From IMG/VR virus record IMGVR_UViG_3300010397_000059, positions 1-44,366 of that record: a stretch of DNA of 44,366 nucleotides. One strand, given 5' to 3'. Made by a program: the position numbers and the translations under genes. The stretch comes from a virus. Positions 29,576-39,525 of this stretch are shown piece after piece. The notes beneath the pieces were generated by a model that saw nothing but the letters and a program-made list of their open reading frames with translations, was not told the origin of the DNA and made no database searches. Position 1 is the first letter of the stretch. Each line of letters opens with the position of its first letter.

Positions 29576-30172
29576 ATGGCCTTCCGTGTCGAAAACCTCG
29601 AAGCACTCGCCCTCGGCAAAGGGAAGCTCGAACGCCTGCGCGACGGCGGCGTGAAGGTGCTCGAGCGTGCGGCGAGCACACTCAAGCGACGCCTACCCGC
29701 GCAAGCCAAGCGCGATATCGGTGCGCAATACAATCTTCATTCGCGCGATATCGGTAGCCGCCTGCGCTGCACGGGCGATCGCACGAGCGTCACGCTGACC
29801 GGCCTGGGCCGCAATCAAACACTGATCAAGTTCGGCGCGCGGCAAAACGCGACCGGCGTCGCGGTGCAGATCGAGAAAGGCAAGACGCTCAATATCGCGC
29901 ATGCTTTCATCCGCGTTCCGTCTGGAACAGCTGCCGGCGCCGGGCCGCAGGTTTTGATCCGTTCCGAACTCACGCCTTCCGTTGCCGAAAAGCTCCAGGT
30001 GCTCGACGTCGTCGATCACAACCGGCATGGCTATCCGATCTCGCTGCTCGGCGGACCGACGGTCGCCGACATGCTGAAGGATCCAGGCCGCGAAGAGCGC
30101 TTGAGCGAATTCGTGCAGAAAACATTTGCCGCAGAAGTCGATCGTCTGGCGGAGGTCGCTCGTGGCAAATAA
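29576..30172 (+). CDS. Minor tail protein Z-like
   Basis: A 198-residue protein resembling lambda gpZ/virion-morphogenesis proteins: VKVLERAASTLKRRLPAQAK, YNLHSRDIGSRLRC and the C-terminal helix LSEFVQKTFAAEVDRLAEVA. In lambda gpZ acts in tail completion. The length and helix-beta order fit. Genes equivalent to the usual G/GT chaperones were not found between tube and tape measure. Confidence 0.7.
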   Translation: MAFRVENLEALALGKGKLERLRDGGVKVLERAASTLKRRLPAQAKRDIGAQYNLHSRDIGSRLRCTGDRTSVTLTGLGRNQTLIKFGARQNATGVAVQIEKGKTLNIAHAFIRVPSGTAAGAGPQVLIRSELTPSVAEKLQVLDVVDHNRHGYPISLLGGPTVADMLKDPGREERLSEFVQKTFAAEVDRLAEVARGK

Positions 30173-30185
30173 AGCTCCGGCCAGC

Positions 30186-30665
30186 ATGACAGCAGCAACG
30201 CTACATAGATGGCTGGATTTCGACGCATCGGAAGGGACATTTACTTGGCGCGCTAGCCGGCCTGGCGTCGCGCTAGGCTCCATTGCTGGGTGCGTTGGTC
30301 GTAGCGCGCGGTACATGCAAATCCGCATTGACGGCGTCGCCTATATGGCGCATCGGCTGGCGTGGTTGCACTACTTCGGCGAATGGCCTGCTGGACCAAT
30401 CGACCACATAAATGGCAATCCGCGAGACAACAGAATTGCGAATTTAAGAGCGGTCGATGCACGCACAAATTCGCAAAATACGCGGCATGCGAACTCACGG
30501 AGCACAACCGGCCTTCTTGGCGTCGCTAGACATCGCAACAAGTTCAAGGCGGTAATTCGCGCAAATAATAAAAGTATACATATTGGCGTGTTTGAAACGC
30601 CTGAGTTGGCGCATTCTGCCTACATAGCGGCTAAGCGCCGTCTCCACTATGGATGCACACTTTAA
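30186..30665 (+). CDS. HNH homing endonuclease with AP2-like domain
   Basis: A 159-residue free-standing endonuclease. HNH_3 core: YMAHRLAWLHYFGEWP, then PIDHINGNPRDNRIANLRAV and NSQNTRHANS. The AP2-like DNA-binding end is TTGLLGVARHRNKFKAVI, IHIGVFETPELAHSAYIAAK. It starts at the ATG at 30186, 13 bases after the gpZ stop. The sequence is more AT-rich (for example around 30560-30590) than its neighbours, a sign of recent insertion. Its stop overlaps the tape-measure start (TAATG). Confidence 0.9.
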   Translation: MTAATLHRWLDFDASEGTFTWRASRPGVALGSIAGCVGRSARYMQIRIDGVAYMAHRLAWLHYFGEWPAGPIDHINGNPRDNRIANLRAVDARTNSQNTRHANSRSTTGLLGVARHRNKFKAVIRANNKSIHIGVFETPELAHSAYIAAKRRLHYGCTL

Positions 30666-33600
30666 TGGCTACTAGAGATGAGATAATTAAGTATCTCTTC
30701 GAAGCCCAGCAGATCGGCATCGATGAGGTCATCAAGCTGCTCGAGGGCACGAAGCAGAAATCCGAGGAAGCCGGCAACGCCTTCGAATTTCTGAAGAAGC
30801 ACATGGCGGAGATTGTCTCCGTCGCCGCGGCCGTCGAGATCGCATTCAAGGGCATCGAATTCGGCAAGGAATCGCTCAAGAACGCCGAGGACGTCGAAAG
30901 CTCACTCTCGCGCGTGCGTGCGCTCGCCGGCGATGCCGCGCAACAGTTTGGCGACATGCAAGAGGCGGTCGAGAAAGCTGCGCAGGCCGTTAACGTCACG
31001 TCGCAAACATCGGCCAGCGGCCTGGCTGCTCTAGTCAGCACCGGGCTGAGTGCGAAAAACGCGATCGACGCGCTGGTCCCGACGCTGCAGCTGGCAAAAA
31101 TCGCCAATATCGACATCGCCCAGGCGGCCGAACTCGTCGGCAAGCAGCTCGATGCATTTCATCTGCCGGCGAGCGATGCGCAGAAGGTCGTCGACGAGCT
31201 CACACAAGCCAGCCACGGCGCCTCCGGTGGCCTTGGTGCAATGTCCAGCGCTGCCGCGCAGCTGGCTCCGGACGCGAAAGCGCTCGGCTTGTCGTTCACG
31301 GATACGGTTTCGATTCTCGGCCTGCTCAGCAGCAAAGGGCTGGATGCCGAGAAATCCACGCGCGGTCTGCGCACCATTTTCCAAGAACTACAGGATCCGA
31401 CCAGCAAACTGCGTGGTGAGCTGGGAACCCTCGGTGATTATACCGGCGATTTCGACAAAGCAATCACGGCGCTCAACGGCAATACGCCGCGCGCGCACCA
31501 AGCGCTGCTGACGCTCAGCGGATCCTCGCGCACGCTCGTCGAGGTGCTTGGCCAGGCCGGCCCCGAAGCGCTGGCGAAGTTCAATGCCGGCCTGCAGCAG
31601 ACCGAAGGCGTCGCCGAACGCGCTGCGAAAATCCTCGACGACAACCTGAAAGGCGCGTCAACGCGTTTCGGCCTGGCGATCGAGCAGATCGGCGAGAAGC
31701 TGGCCCGGCCGGTACTTGAGCCGTTCAAGCAGGAATTGGAGAAGCTCGCCGAGAAGCTGAATGCGTTCGCTGATACGCCTAAGTTTAAGGAGATTGAGGC
31801 GAAGGTTGGTGAATTGGCCACGAAGGCTGCCGCTGCAATTGATAAGTTTATTAATAATTTCGACTGGGATGCGTTTCTTTCCGACGGAACGGATGCACTT
31901 GATGGTGTCAGCAAAGCTCTGACGGAGCTGGCCGATAATGCTACGGCCGCTGCCTCGGCAATCAATAAGACGTTCGAAGCAATCGGTGGCACCTATCATG
32001 CCGCTGCTGCTGTGGTTGATGGTGCCGTCGGACAGCTCGCCAAAGCCGGCGACGTCATCGTCGATATCGCGCAAAAAACCGATGCCGCATCGGAGGGTGC
32101 AGAAATTGCGGCGCGCAAGTTCGAAAAGCTGCATTCGGTATTCCAGTCTGTCGGTGGCGAGGCATCGGCTCAGGCTGCTGAACATATTGAGAAGCTCGGC
32201 GACGATCTGGGCGCTCTAGTCGACGCCACCGATAAGGCGGCGACAGCAACAAAGTCGCATGGCGATGCAGCTGCAGCAGCAACAAGCAAGATCACCGAGC
32301 AAGCCCAGGCCGCCGACAAATATGAGCAAGCCGAACAGCGCTTAGCGGACGCTGCTGCTGCTGTAGACAAGGCCGACGCCGCGCAAGCCGAATCAGCGCG
32401 ACACGCAGCGCAGGCGAACCAAGCATTCGCCGAAACTCTGCGTGTGGCTGCAGATTCGTCGAGGACCGCCACGGCGGACGTCGCTGCACTGAAGACGGCG
32501 TTCAGCGCATTGAAGATTTCCAGTCAGCAGGATTTGCAACAGGCAGCGACCGATGCGGCCTCGGCTTTTGCGGTGATCGATAAGAGTGCCGCAAATACAG
32601 CTGAGGGGCTCGCGGATCGGCAAAACGCATTTCTCGCCTACGCCAAGGCCGCGCTAGCGGCTTCCGCGCAGCTTGATGTCGGTGCACGGGCATCCATCCA
32701 GTACCAGCTTGACTCAAAGGCTTCCGTGCTCGGCGTTACGGAAGCGCTGGCAGATATGGAAAAACAGTCCGATGCCAGCGCAGCTGCTCTCACAAGCGAT
32801 GCCAATCGCGAGGCCGCATCTTTCGATCGCGCAAGAGAAGCTGCCGATCGTGCCGCCGCGGCGACACAGAGCGCGGGTAATGAAGCGCAATCGACCGGCG
32901 AAAAATACGATCGCTTCAAGGACAAGGGCGAGGAAGGTTTCGCGGATCTGACCCAAGCGATCGCGCGGACGCGTTCCGAATTCCTATCTATCTCGGATGC
33001 CGCCGCGAAATTTTACGATACCGTCCTCGATGCTTCGTTCAAGCTTGGGCACTCCGATGATGGTTCTGGTTTCGATCGCACCGCACGCGCAATTCAGCAG
33101 GCGGTAGAACAAACAACGCAGAAAATTGCCGATCAGCGGCAAGAGCTTAACAGCGAAATCGCCGGCATCGATCAGCTCGGCTTCAAAGCCGAGAGCAACT
33201 TCGGTGTGTTCCGCGGCAACGTCGAGCAGACGACGAAGCAGCTCGACAGCATGATCGCCTCGATTCAGGACGGCACCTACGATGCCGGCCTGCTCGGGCA
33301 GCAAGACCTCGGGCCGCTACTGCAGTCGCTGCAGGCTGCCAAGCAACGCATGGATGCGCTCAAGGCGGCCACCGAGCAGGCGAACCAGCAGCTCGCCGAC
33401 CTGAGCCAGCAGCTGCAGGACGAACGCGACCAGCAGACCGGCAACCAGACCGATATCGAAAACCGGCGTTACGAAAAGCAAGTGCAGCAGATCAAGGATC
33501 TGGCCGACAAGGCCGACGCCGCCGGCAAAGCGCAAGCGGAAAAAGACCTGCAGCTCGCCGAGCAGATCCATCAGAAAAAACTCAAGGACATTGCCGACGA

Positions 33601-33868
33601 AGCGAATGCGCGCAATGGCGGCGGTGGCGGTGGTGGTGGTGGCGGCGGCGGTTCGTCACCGGCGCCCTCTGGAGGTGGCGGAAGCAATCCGCGCGGCGGC
33701 GGCGGCGCGTCCGGCTCGGGTTCGGCCGTCGCCGGCGTGCCCGGCATCACGCATCACACGACGATCAACATCAACGGTCAACCGATAGATCTATATTCGG
33801 ATGGACCCAATGCAGACGCGCTACAGCAGTTCGTGCAGCAGGTCCGCTTCGTGAAGTCGCGCACATGA
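30665..33868 (+). CDS. Tape measure protein (TP901-type)
   Basis: A 1067-residue tail-length ruler, starting at 30665 (MATRDEIIKYLFEAQQIGID). Conserved core: NAEDVESSLSRVRALAGDAA, ASGLAALVSTGLSAKNAIDA, GLSFTDTVSILGLLSSKGLD and STRGLRTIFQELQDPTSKLR. Long Ala/Asp-rich helical repeats follow (~residues 450-800), then a Gln-rich coiled coil. A run of 11 Gly plus a Ser/Gly linker precedes a short beta end (THHTTININGQPIDLYSDG). At ~0.15 nm per residue the tail would be about 150-160 nm (inference). Confidence 0.92.
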   Translation: MATRDEIIKYLFEAQQIGIDEVIKLLEGTKQKSEEAGNAFEFLKKHMAEIVSVAAAVEIAFKGIEFGKESLKNAEDVESSLSRVRALAGDAAQQFGDMQEAVEKAAQAVNVTSQTSASGLAALVSTGLSAKNAIDALVPTLQLAKIANIDIAQAAELVGKQLDAFHLPASDAQKVVDELTQASHGASGGLGAMSSAAAQLAPDAKALGLSFTDTVSILGLLSSKGLDAEKSTRGLRTIFQELQDPTSKLRGELGTLGDYTGDFDKAITALNGNTPRAHQALLTLSGSSRTLVEVLGQAGPEALAKFNAGLQQTEGVAERAAKILDDNLKGASTRFGLAIEQIGEKLARPVLEPFKQELEKLAEKLNAFADTPKFKEIEAKVGELATKAAAAIDKFINNFDWDAFLSDGTDALDGVSKALTELADNATAAASAINKTFEAIGGTYHAAAAVVDGAVGQLAKAGDVIVDIAQKTDAASEGAEIAARKFEKLHSVFQSVGGEASAQAAEHIEKLGDDLGALVDATDKAATATKSHGDAAAAATSKITEQAQAADKYEQAEQRLADAAAAVDKADAAQAESARHAAQANQAFAETLRVAADSSRTATADVAALKTAFSALKISSQQDLQQAATDAASAFAVIDKSAANTAEGLADRQNAFLAYAKAALAASAQLDVGARASIQYQLDSKASVLGVTEALADMEKQSDASAAALTSDANREAASFDRAREAADRAAAATQSAGNEAQSTGEKYDRFKDKGEEGFADLTQAIARTRSEFLSISDAAAKFYDTVLDASFKLGHSDDGSGFDRTARAIQQAVEQTTQKIADQRQELNSEIAGIDQLGFKAESNFGVFRGNVEQTTKQLDSMIASIQDGTYDAGLLGQQDLGPLLQSLQAAKQRMDALKAATEQANQQLADLSQQLQDERDQQTGNQTDIENRRYEKQVQQIKDLADKADAAGKAQAEKDLQLAEQIHQKKLKDIADEANARNGGGGGGGGGGGGSSPAPSGGGGSNPRGGGGASGSGSAVAGVPGITHHTTININGQPIDLYSDGPNADALQQFVQQVRFVKSRT

Positions 33869-34278
33869 TCACTCTCGTCACGACCAGCGGGACCATCAAC
33901 CTGCCAGGCGATCTCGTCTGGCAGGACAAATACAAATGGTCGCCGGTGAATACGGCAGCGTCCGTCACGCTCGGCGGCGCGCTGATCGTCGAAAAGTCGA
34001 CGCAGCTCGCCGGCCGGCCGATCACGCTGGGTGGAATTTCCAACTCCGCATTTGTCACTGCCGCGCAGCTGGATGAACTGCGCGCGGCCGAGATCGCACA
34101 GGGCGATACGCCCATGACGCTAACGCTGCACGACGGTAGCTCGTTCACGGTGCTGTTCTATGGCACTGGCAATCAGCCAGCCATTGACGGCACGCAGGTT
34201 TACCCGCGCGCCGGTGCCAATTCCACAGAGCGCGATGCCTTGCCGCATTGGCTCACCCTTCGCTTTATCGAGGTCTGA
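33865..34278 (+). CDS. Tail protein, 137 aa
   Basis: Overlaps the tape-measure stop by 4 bases. All-beta sequence: MITLVTTSGTINLPGDLVWQ, VTLGGALIVEKSTQLAGRPI, MTLTLHDGSSFTVLFYGTG, ending in LPHWLTLRFIEV. Small size and place after the tape measure suggest a distal-tail or tip adaptor. No named family can be assigned with confidence. Confidence 0.65.
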   Translation: MITLVTTSGTINLPGDLVWQDKYKWSPVNTAASVTLGGALIVEKSTQLAGRPITLGGISNSAFVTAAQLDELRAAEIAQGDTPMTLTLHDGSSFTVLFYGTGNQPAIDGTQVYPRAGANSTERDALPHWLTLRFIEV

Positions 34279-34283
34279 TCACC

Positions 34284-37200
34284 ATGGCGGACGTCAAACT
34301 CCTTGCATCGCAACGCCTGACCGACAACCCCGATGGCGGCGGCCTGATGACCTCGACCGAGATCGTCGACGGCGTCGTCAACAACCTGTGGCCGGACATC
34401 TCGCGCGTCGATCGCGCGTATGGCGTGGTGAATCTGCGCAAGCTATTCGTCAAGGCTGACACAGCCGATACGGCAATTTATTCCGGACTGCACATCATCT
34501 GCCTTTTCCCGCCGCAGGATCCGCGCGTCACGGTGACGATGTTCAGCACGAACAATTGGACGGACGTGCGCGATGATGCGCGCAGCGCGGTGGAGCGCTA
34601 CCTCGATGAGTCCGTTCCTACGCGGATGATTCCATTCGATCGGCAGCTCGAAGGCCAGCGGACGATTCTGGTGTTTCAACGCCCTGAGCTGGATCTGCCG
34701 AACATCGGCGAGGTCTATGTCATTTCCGATCAGCCGAACGAAAACAATCCGCAGTTCGTTCGCATCATCGGTCTAACGCAATCCGTGCAGACGTTTACGG
34801 ACTTGTTGAACGGGCCGCCGGTGGATTTCCAGGCGCGTGTGATTACCCTGCAGCTCAGCGAGCCGCTCAAGTATACATTTCAAGGATCGCAGCCATCGCG
34901 CCTTTTCACGGCGCAGAGCAATACGAGCAACATTCGCAAGACGATCGTCTCAGATGCGGCCAATTACCACACCGTTCACACGCTGACGAACGATGCCGCT
35001 ATTGGCGATCTGACCATCGACCTGGGCTCCGTGTTTGCCCAGCTCGTGCCGGCGTCAACCTCAGAATCGGCGATTCTGGATGCGCCGCCTGGGCAGACCG
35101 TGGTTGTCGTGGCCGCCGCGACGGCACCGGTCACTTTCCTTTCCGACGTGTTTCTGTTTGGCACGATCTTTACCAGCCGCGCCATCGTGCCCGGCAGTTT
35201 GGTGGTTACGCAGGCGGGAACAACCTACTACCTCGACAATGGCGCCGGCGTCATCATTCGCGGTTCGTCGCTCACGTCGACGATCGTGGCTGGCAGCGTG
35301 GATTACGCGACAGGCCAATTGGTGTTCGATGGCAGCGTCACCAACATCGCCGGCGCCAGCATCACCTATATCCCGGCTGCGGCGGTCAGCAAGGTTTCGC
35401 AAACCTTCCAGCAACCGGTCACGCAAAGCACGCGCGGCTTCGTTTATGCGGCGACGCTGCATCCGATCCCGATCCCGCAAACGCTATCCGTCAGTTATCG
35501 CGCGCTCGGAAAATGGTACACGCTCGCCGACGACGGCAGTGGAGCCATCCTCGGCGATATCGGTATCGGCACCGGCTCGATCAATTTCGCCACGGGCACC
35601 GATTCGGTGTCGCTGGGCGCACTGCCGGATATTGGCAGCAGCCTCATCTACAGCTGGGGCGGCGGATCGGAATTCGAGATCAAGGTGGGCGATGTAACGA
35701 TCGGCACGCCCGTTGTCAACGGAGTACTCACGGGCGGCAACGTCAAACCGAGCTCGTTGACGGTTACCTGGTATGCCGGGGCTGTACTGAAAACGGCAAG
35801 CGATGACGGCAGCGGCGGCTTTACTGGCGACGCAACCGGTCGCGTGATTTATGGCAGCGGCGAGGTTTCCATCAAGCCGACCCTGCTGCCGGATCCAACT
35901 ACGGCATTCAGCTTCGCCTATCAGAAAGCCACGGCCGTTCATACCGAGCTGTTCAACCCGAGCATTTCCGGCTCCACGATCACGACGACGGTCGCGCATG
36001 CGCCGGTGCGCCAGAAGTCGATTCTGATCACGTTCCAGCAATCGTTTCTCAACTATTTCGGCAAGCTCTACAACATCGCCGTGCAACTGATCGATGACGG
36101 CGCCGGCGGCTTGACTTACCTCGATGGCACTGCGCTATCTGGCTCAACGGTGGACTACACAACTGGCGCGATCGAGTTTGCGCCGAACGGCACAATCAAA
36201 GTGCCGACGATCACCTATAGCCAGTTCGACAATGCCGCTCCGCGGCGTAGCGTCGATCCGTCCACCGGTTATTACTCGCCATCGGCCCGCGCCGGTTTGT
36301 GGCCGACACAGGTGTCGCCATACGACCACGTGTCCAGTTTCGTCGACGGTTCCAATGTCACGATTGCTTACAAAGAGGACGGCGCGACGGATTCGGCCGC
36401 GACCTATTCATTGGCCACGCCGGCGCTGTCAATCGATTTGACGCCAACCGTCGCCAGCAACATCGTCCCGGGTGGCGTCATGTTCACGCTGGGCGGCCGC
36501 ACATATATCGATCGCGCCGGATCGCTGTATTACGCGGTCAATCCATCGACCAATGCCGGCACGCTGGGTGGCAGCATCGATTACGCAAGCGGTGCCGCCA
36601 ACGTCACGCACTGGGTGGGCGGCACGAGCAGCGCGCTCACGCTCAACGCGCTGCTCACACAAGTCGATCGCATGCCGATGTTCGTGCTCAATGGGCGTGT
36701 GCCTGGCTCTCCGCTGCGGCCCGCCTCGTTCTATATCCAAGCCAACAAGCTCGACGGCACGCTCATCAGCGCTACGGCCGACGTCGACGGCAAGATCGCG
36801 ACGGCGGACATGCACGGCTATGTCGATGTCCAAACTGGCGTGTATAGCGTCGTGTTCGGCCGCTATGTACTGGATTCCTCGCTGACCGTCGACGACAAGG
36901 CGCAGGATTGGTATGACCCTGCGAACGTCGATGCGGACGGTTATTACCTAGTGCCCGATCCGGTCGAGCCCAGCTCGATCACGTACAACGCCGTCGTTCA
37001 AGTCTCGTTGCCGCTCGACAGCACGATTCTCGGCATTGATCCGGTGCGTCTGCCGCTCGATGGGCGAGTCCAGGCCGTGCGCAATGGCTACATGCTGATC
37101 CTGCACGACACGCAGGTCTACACGATGCCGAGCGGGCTAACAGCCGGCCAAGTCGTGACGCTGCCGCGCGATGCCCTGGCGCTCGTGGAAGTGCGCGACA

Positions 37201-37949
37201 GCAGCTCCACGCCGCTGGTCGTGCCCGGCCAGGTCGCTGGCGGCCCTGTCGTCACCGGAGCAAAGTTCACTGTCGATCTCGCCGCCGGCACGATCACGAT
37301 GGCCACGCCGCTGGATCTGACCGCGTTCACCGAACCGCTGGTGGCGACGCACCGCATCGAAGACGCTTCCGTCGTCACCGATGTACAGATCACCGGCCAG
37401 GTGACGATTGCCGACGCGCTGACGCATGGTTATACGGCCAGCAATAGCTATGCGAGTACCGCACTGATCGCGCCGTTCGTGGGCGGTAGCGTGCAAGCCG
37501 CCTATACCCATCTGTTCAGTCAGCAAACCTGGGACAACGCGCACCCGAATTGGACGGACGCGATCGTCGGCAATCCGACCACGGCCGCCGTCGATGATCT
37601 GAACTATCCCATTCAAGTGCTAAATCGCGATGCGATCACGGAAAACTGGGCGTTCATCGTCAAAGGCGGCGGAACGCATGTGGATGTAGTTGGCCAACAT
37701 CTGGGCGTGGTTTTGGTCAACGCCAGCATGGCCAGCAATATCGAGCCGATCAACCCTGGCACTGGTAATCCGTACTTCCTGTTTGATTACCGCGCGTTCG
37801 GCGCCGGTGGCTGGAATGACGGTAACGCGATCCGCTTCGATACGCAGGGTGCCGGCATGTCGGTCTGGCTCGCGCGCACCGTCAAGAGCGGGCCGGCCAG
37901 CTTCACGGATGATTTCGATGTGATCGAACCGCGCTGGGATAAGAGCTAA
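34284..37949 (+). CDS. Large tail protein with beta-hairpin repeats, 1221 aa
   Basis: The start at 34284 (MADVKLLASQRLTDNPDGGG) follows the previous stop by 5 bases. The N-terminal ~250 residues look like a tail-tip domain (VNLRKLFVKADTADTAIYSG, FDRQLEGQRTILVFQRPEL). The rest is beta-rich with a recurring motif: GSVDYATGQLVF, GSINFATGTDSV, GRVIYGSGEVSI, STVDYTTGAIEF, GSIDYASGAANV, GYVDVQTGVYSV, each following a strand and a Gly/Asp turn. The C-terminus has an unrelated globular part (ENWAFIVKGGGTHVDVVGQH). Probably a central tail spike or baseplate component. Confidence 0.75.
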   Translation: MADVKLLASQRLTDNPDGGGLMTSTEIVDGVVNNLWPDISRVDRAYGVVNLRKLFVKADTADTAIYSGLHIICLFPPQDPRVTVTMFSTNNWTDVRDDARSAVERYLDESVPTRMIPFDRQLEGQRTILVFQRPELDLPNIGEVYVISDQPNENNPQFVRIIGLTQSVQTFTDLLNGPPVDFQARVITLQLSEPLKYTFQGSQPSRLFTAQSNTSNIRKTIVSDAANYHTVHTLTNDAAIGDLTIDLGSVFAQLVPASTSESAILDAPPGQTVVVVAAATAPVTFLSDVFLFGTIFTSRAIVPGSLVVTQAGTTYYLDNGAGVIIRGSSLTSTIVAGSVDYATGQLVFDGSVTNIAGASITYIPAAAVSKVSQTFQQPVTQSTRGFVYAATLHPIPIPQTLSVSYRALGKWYTLADDGSGAILGDIGIGTGSINFATGTDSVSLGALPDIGSSLIYSWGGGSEFEIKVGDVTIGTPVVNGVLTGGNVKPSSLTVTWYAGAVLKTASDDGSGGFTGDATGRVIYGSGEVSIKPTLLPDPTTAFSFAYQKATAVHTELFNPSISGSTITTTVAHAPVRQKSILITFQQSFLNYFGKLYNIAVQLIDDGAGGLTYLDGTALSGSTVDYTTGAIEFAPNGTIKVPTITYSQFDNAAPRRSVDPSTGYYSPSARAGLWPTQVSPYDHVSSFVDGSNVTIAYKEDGATDSAATYSLATPALSIDLTPTVASNIVPGGVMFTLGGRTYIDRAGSLYYAVNPSTNAGTLGGSIDYASGAANVTHWVGGTSSALTLNALLTQVDRMPMFVLNGRVPGSPLRPASFYIQANKLDGTLISATADVDGKIATADMHGYVDVQTGVYSVVFGRYVLDSSLTVDDKAQDWYDPANVDADGYYLVPDPVEPSSITYNAVVQVSLPLDSTILGIDPVRLPLDGRVQAVRNGYMLILHDTQVYTMPSGLTAGQVVTLPRDALALVEVRDSSSTPLVVPGQVAGGPVVTGAKFTVDLAAGTITMATPLDLTAFTEPLVATHRIEDASVVTDVQITGQVTIADALTHGYTASNSYASTALIAPFVGGSVQAAYTHLFSQQTWDNAHPNWTDAIVGNPTTAAVDDLNYPIQVLNRDAITENWAFIVKGGGTHVDVVGQHLGVVLVNASMASNIEPINPGTGNPYFLFDYRAFGAGGWNDGNAIRFDTQGAGMSVWLARTVKSGPASFTDDFDVIEPRWDKS

Positions 37950-37952
37950 GCC

Positions 37953-38873
37953 ATGCCCGGCACGAACTTTCCAGCCTCGCTCGATACATCGACCGATCTG
38001 CCGGCGATCGCTTCGACCGATCAGGAAAACACGCCTGGCAAAGAGCATCATTTTGTCACGACGAACGTCAACGCTGCGGTGCTCGCTCTCGAAACGAAGC
38101 TCGGCGCTGACAGCAGCGCCGACACAGCATCGGTCGATTACAAGCTCGCCGATGCGCGCTCGCGCCTAACGACAGCAGAGAGCGCGATCGCAACGAAGGC
38201 TGATCTTGTCTCTGGCAAGGTGCCGAGCAGCCAGCTGCCGAGCTACGTCGATGACGTCCTGGAGTACGCCAATTTCGCCGCGCTGCCAGCCACCGGCGAA
38301 ACCGGCAAGATCTATGTCACGCTCGACGATAACGCTGAATATCGCTGGTCGGGCAGTACCTATATCCAGCTTGTCGCGTCACCGGGCACGACAGATGCGG
38401 TGCCGGAAGGATCGACGAACCTGTATTTCACCGCGGCGCGCGTGCTTGCCGTCGTGCTCACCGGGTTGTCGACGGCTACGAATGCCGCGATCACCGCGAC
38501 GGATACAGTACTGAGCGCACTCGGCAAGCTGCAGAAGCAGATCACCGATCTGATCGCCACAGTCAACGGCAAGGTGGATCAGTCCATTACGGTCAATGGC
38601 CATGCCCTCTCGAGCAATGTGACGCTAACAACGGCCGACGTCGCCGATGGTACGAACAAGCGTTACGTCACCGACGCGGAGCTCGCGGTTCTCGCGGCGA
38701 CATCGGGCACGAATACCGGCGATCAGACGAACATTACCGGCAACGCTGCCACGGCAACCGCCTTGCAGACCGCTCGGAACATCAACGGGCAACTGTTCGA
38801 TGGAACAGCCGATATCACGATCCCTACAGGCGGCGGTGGCTCTGGCGGCTCGATCTCAGTTTATTTCGCGTGA
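37953..38873 (+). CDS. Tail fibre protein, 306 aa
   Basis: N-terminal segment with TPGKEHHFVTTNVNAAVLAL, a helical stalk, and fibre-type repeats: VPEGSTNLYFTAARVLAVVL, SITVNGHALSSNVTLTTADV, GTNKRYVTDAEL and TGNAATATALQTARNINGQL then FDGTADITIP, which are common shaft motifs in phage fibres. A Gly-rich end closes it. It carries no DGR variable repeat. Confidence 0.85.
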   Translation: MPGTNFPASLDTSTDLPAIASTDQENTPGKEHHFVTTNVNAAVLALETKLGADSSADTASVDYKLADARSRLTTAESAIATKADLVSGKVPSSQLPSYVDDVLEYANFAALPATGETGKIYVTLDDNAEYRWSGSTYIQLVASPGTTDAVPEGSTNLYFTAARVLAVVLTGLSTATNAAITATDTVLSALGKLQKQITDLIATVNGKVDQSITVNGHALSSNVTLTTADVADGTNKRYVTDAELAVLAATSGTNTGDQTNITGNAATATALQTARNINGQLFDGTADITIPTGGGGSGGSISVYFA

Positions 38874-38881
38874 GGTGACAA

Positions 38882-39079
38882 ATGAGAACTTTATACATTC
38901 CCTTTTGGTACAAGTCCGGCGACGTGCGCGGCGAATGCTTCCAGAAAATCCGCGTAGACGATGACGGCAAGCATTCGCTGATCGGCTACGTGGATGGGGC
39001 CGATAAGCCATTCATGCTGCCGGAGCCGCATGAAGGCGTGCTCATCAATCCGCGCAACCCGATGGAAACGTTGCCGTGA
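38882..39079 (+). CDS. Hypothetical protein, 65 aa
   Basis: MRTLYIPFWYKSGDVRGECF opens a small soluble protein ending LINPRNPMETLP. It lies between the fibre gene and the next tail gene, and its stop overlaps the latter's GTG. It could be a fibre chaperone or tip component; nothing diagnostic is visible. Confidence 0.6.
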   Translation: MRTLYIPFWYKSGDVRGECFQKIRVDDDGKHSLIGYVDGADKPFMLPEPHEGVLINPRNPMETLP

Positions 39080-39525
39080 GCAATAACACGTCGCAGATTT
39101 TCAGCCTGCGCCCAAAATGGAACTGGTGCGCATTGACTGCGGCCAATACGGCGATGGACGGCACCGGCACTGTCGGAACCTTGTTCACTGCGACGAGCAC
39201 GAGCGGCGTCGACAGTCGCATCGAACGCATTCGTTGTATGGCGCAAGGGACTAACGTCGCCAGCGTCGCGCGGGTTTTCGTGAACAACGGCAGCTCGAAC
39301 GCGACAGCATCGAACAATTCGTTGATCACTGAAATCGCGTTGCCTGCAACATCGGCAAGCAATAGCGCGCCGGTAAATCCGACCTTGATTGAGCTCCCCA
39401 GTGCTGCGGATCTCAATGCATTGTTCCCGAACGGTCTGCCGAACGGCTACAAAATCAATATCTGTCTCGGCACAGCAGTTAGTGCCGGGTGGCAATTCAC
39501 GGGCCTTGGCGCGGACTACGGCTGA
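39076..39525 (+). CDS. Tail-associated protein, 149 aa
   Basis: GTG start in a 4-base overlap. A beta-rich protein (WNWCALTAANTAMDGTGTVG, LFTATSTSGVDSRIERIRC, ARVFVNNGSSNATASNN, LITEIALPATSASNSAPVNP) resembling small virion proteins of tail-fibre clusters. It has no signal peptide. It ends in a TGATG overlap with the SPRY-like gene. Confidence 0.65.
   Translation: MSNNTSQIFSLRPKWNWCALTAANTAMDGTGTVGTLFTATSTSGVDSRIERIRCMAQGTNVASVARVFVNNGSSNATASNNSLITEIALPATSASNSAPVNPTLIELPSAADLNALFPNGLPNGYKINICLGTAVSAGWQFTGLGADYG

Noticed and set aside
28582-29733. 383-codon minus-strand ORF
   Set aside because: Antisense to the tail tube gene; no ribosome-binding site or motif.
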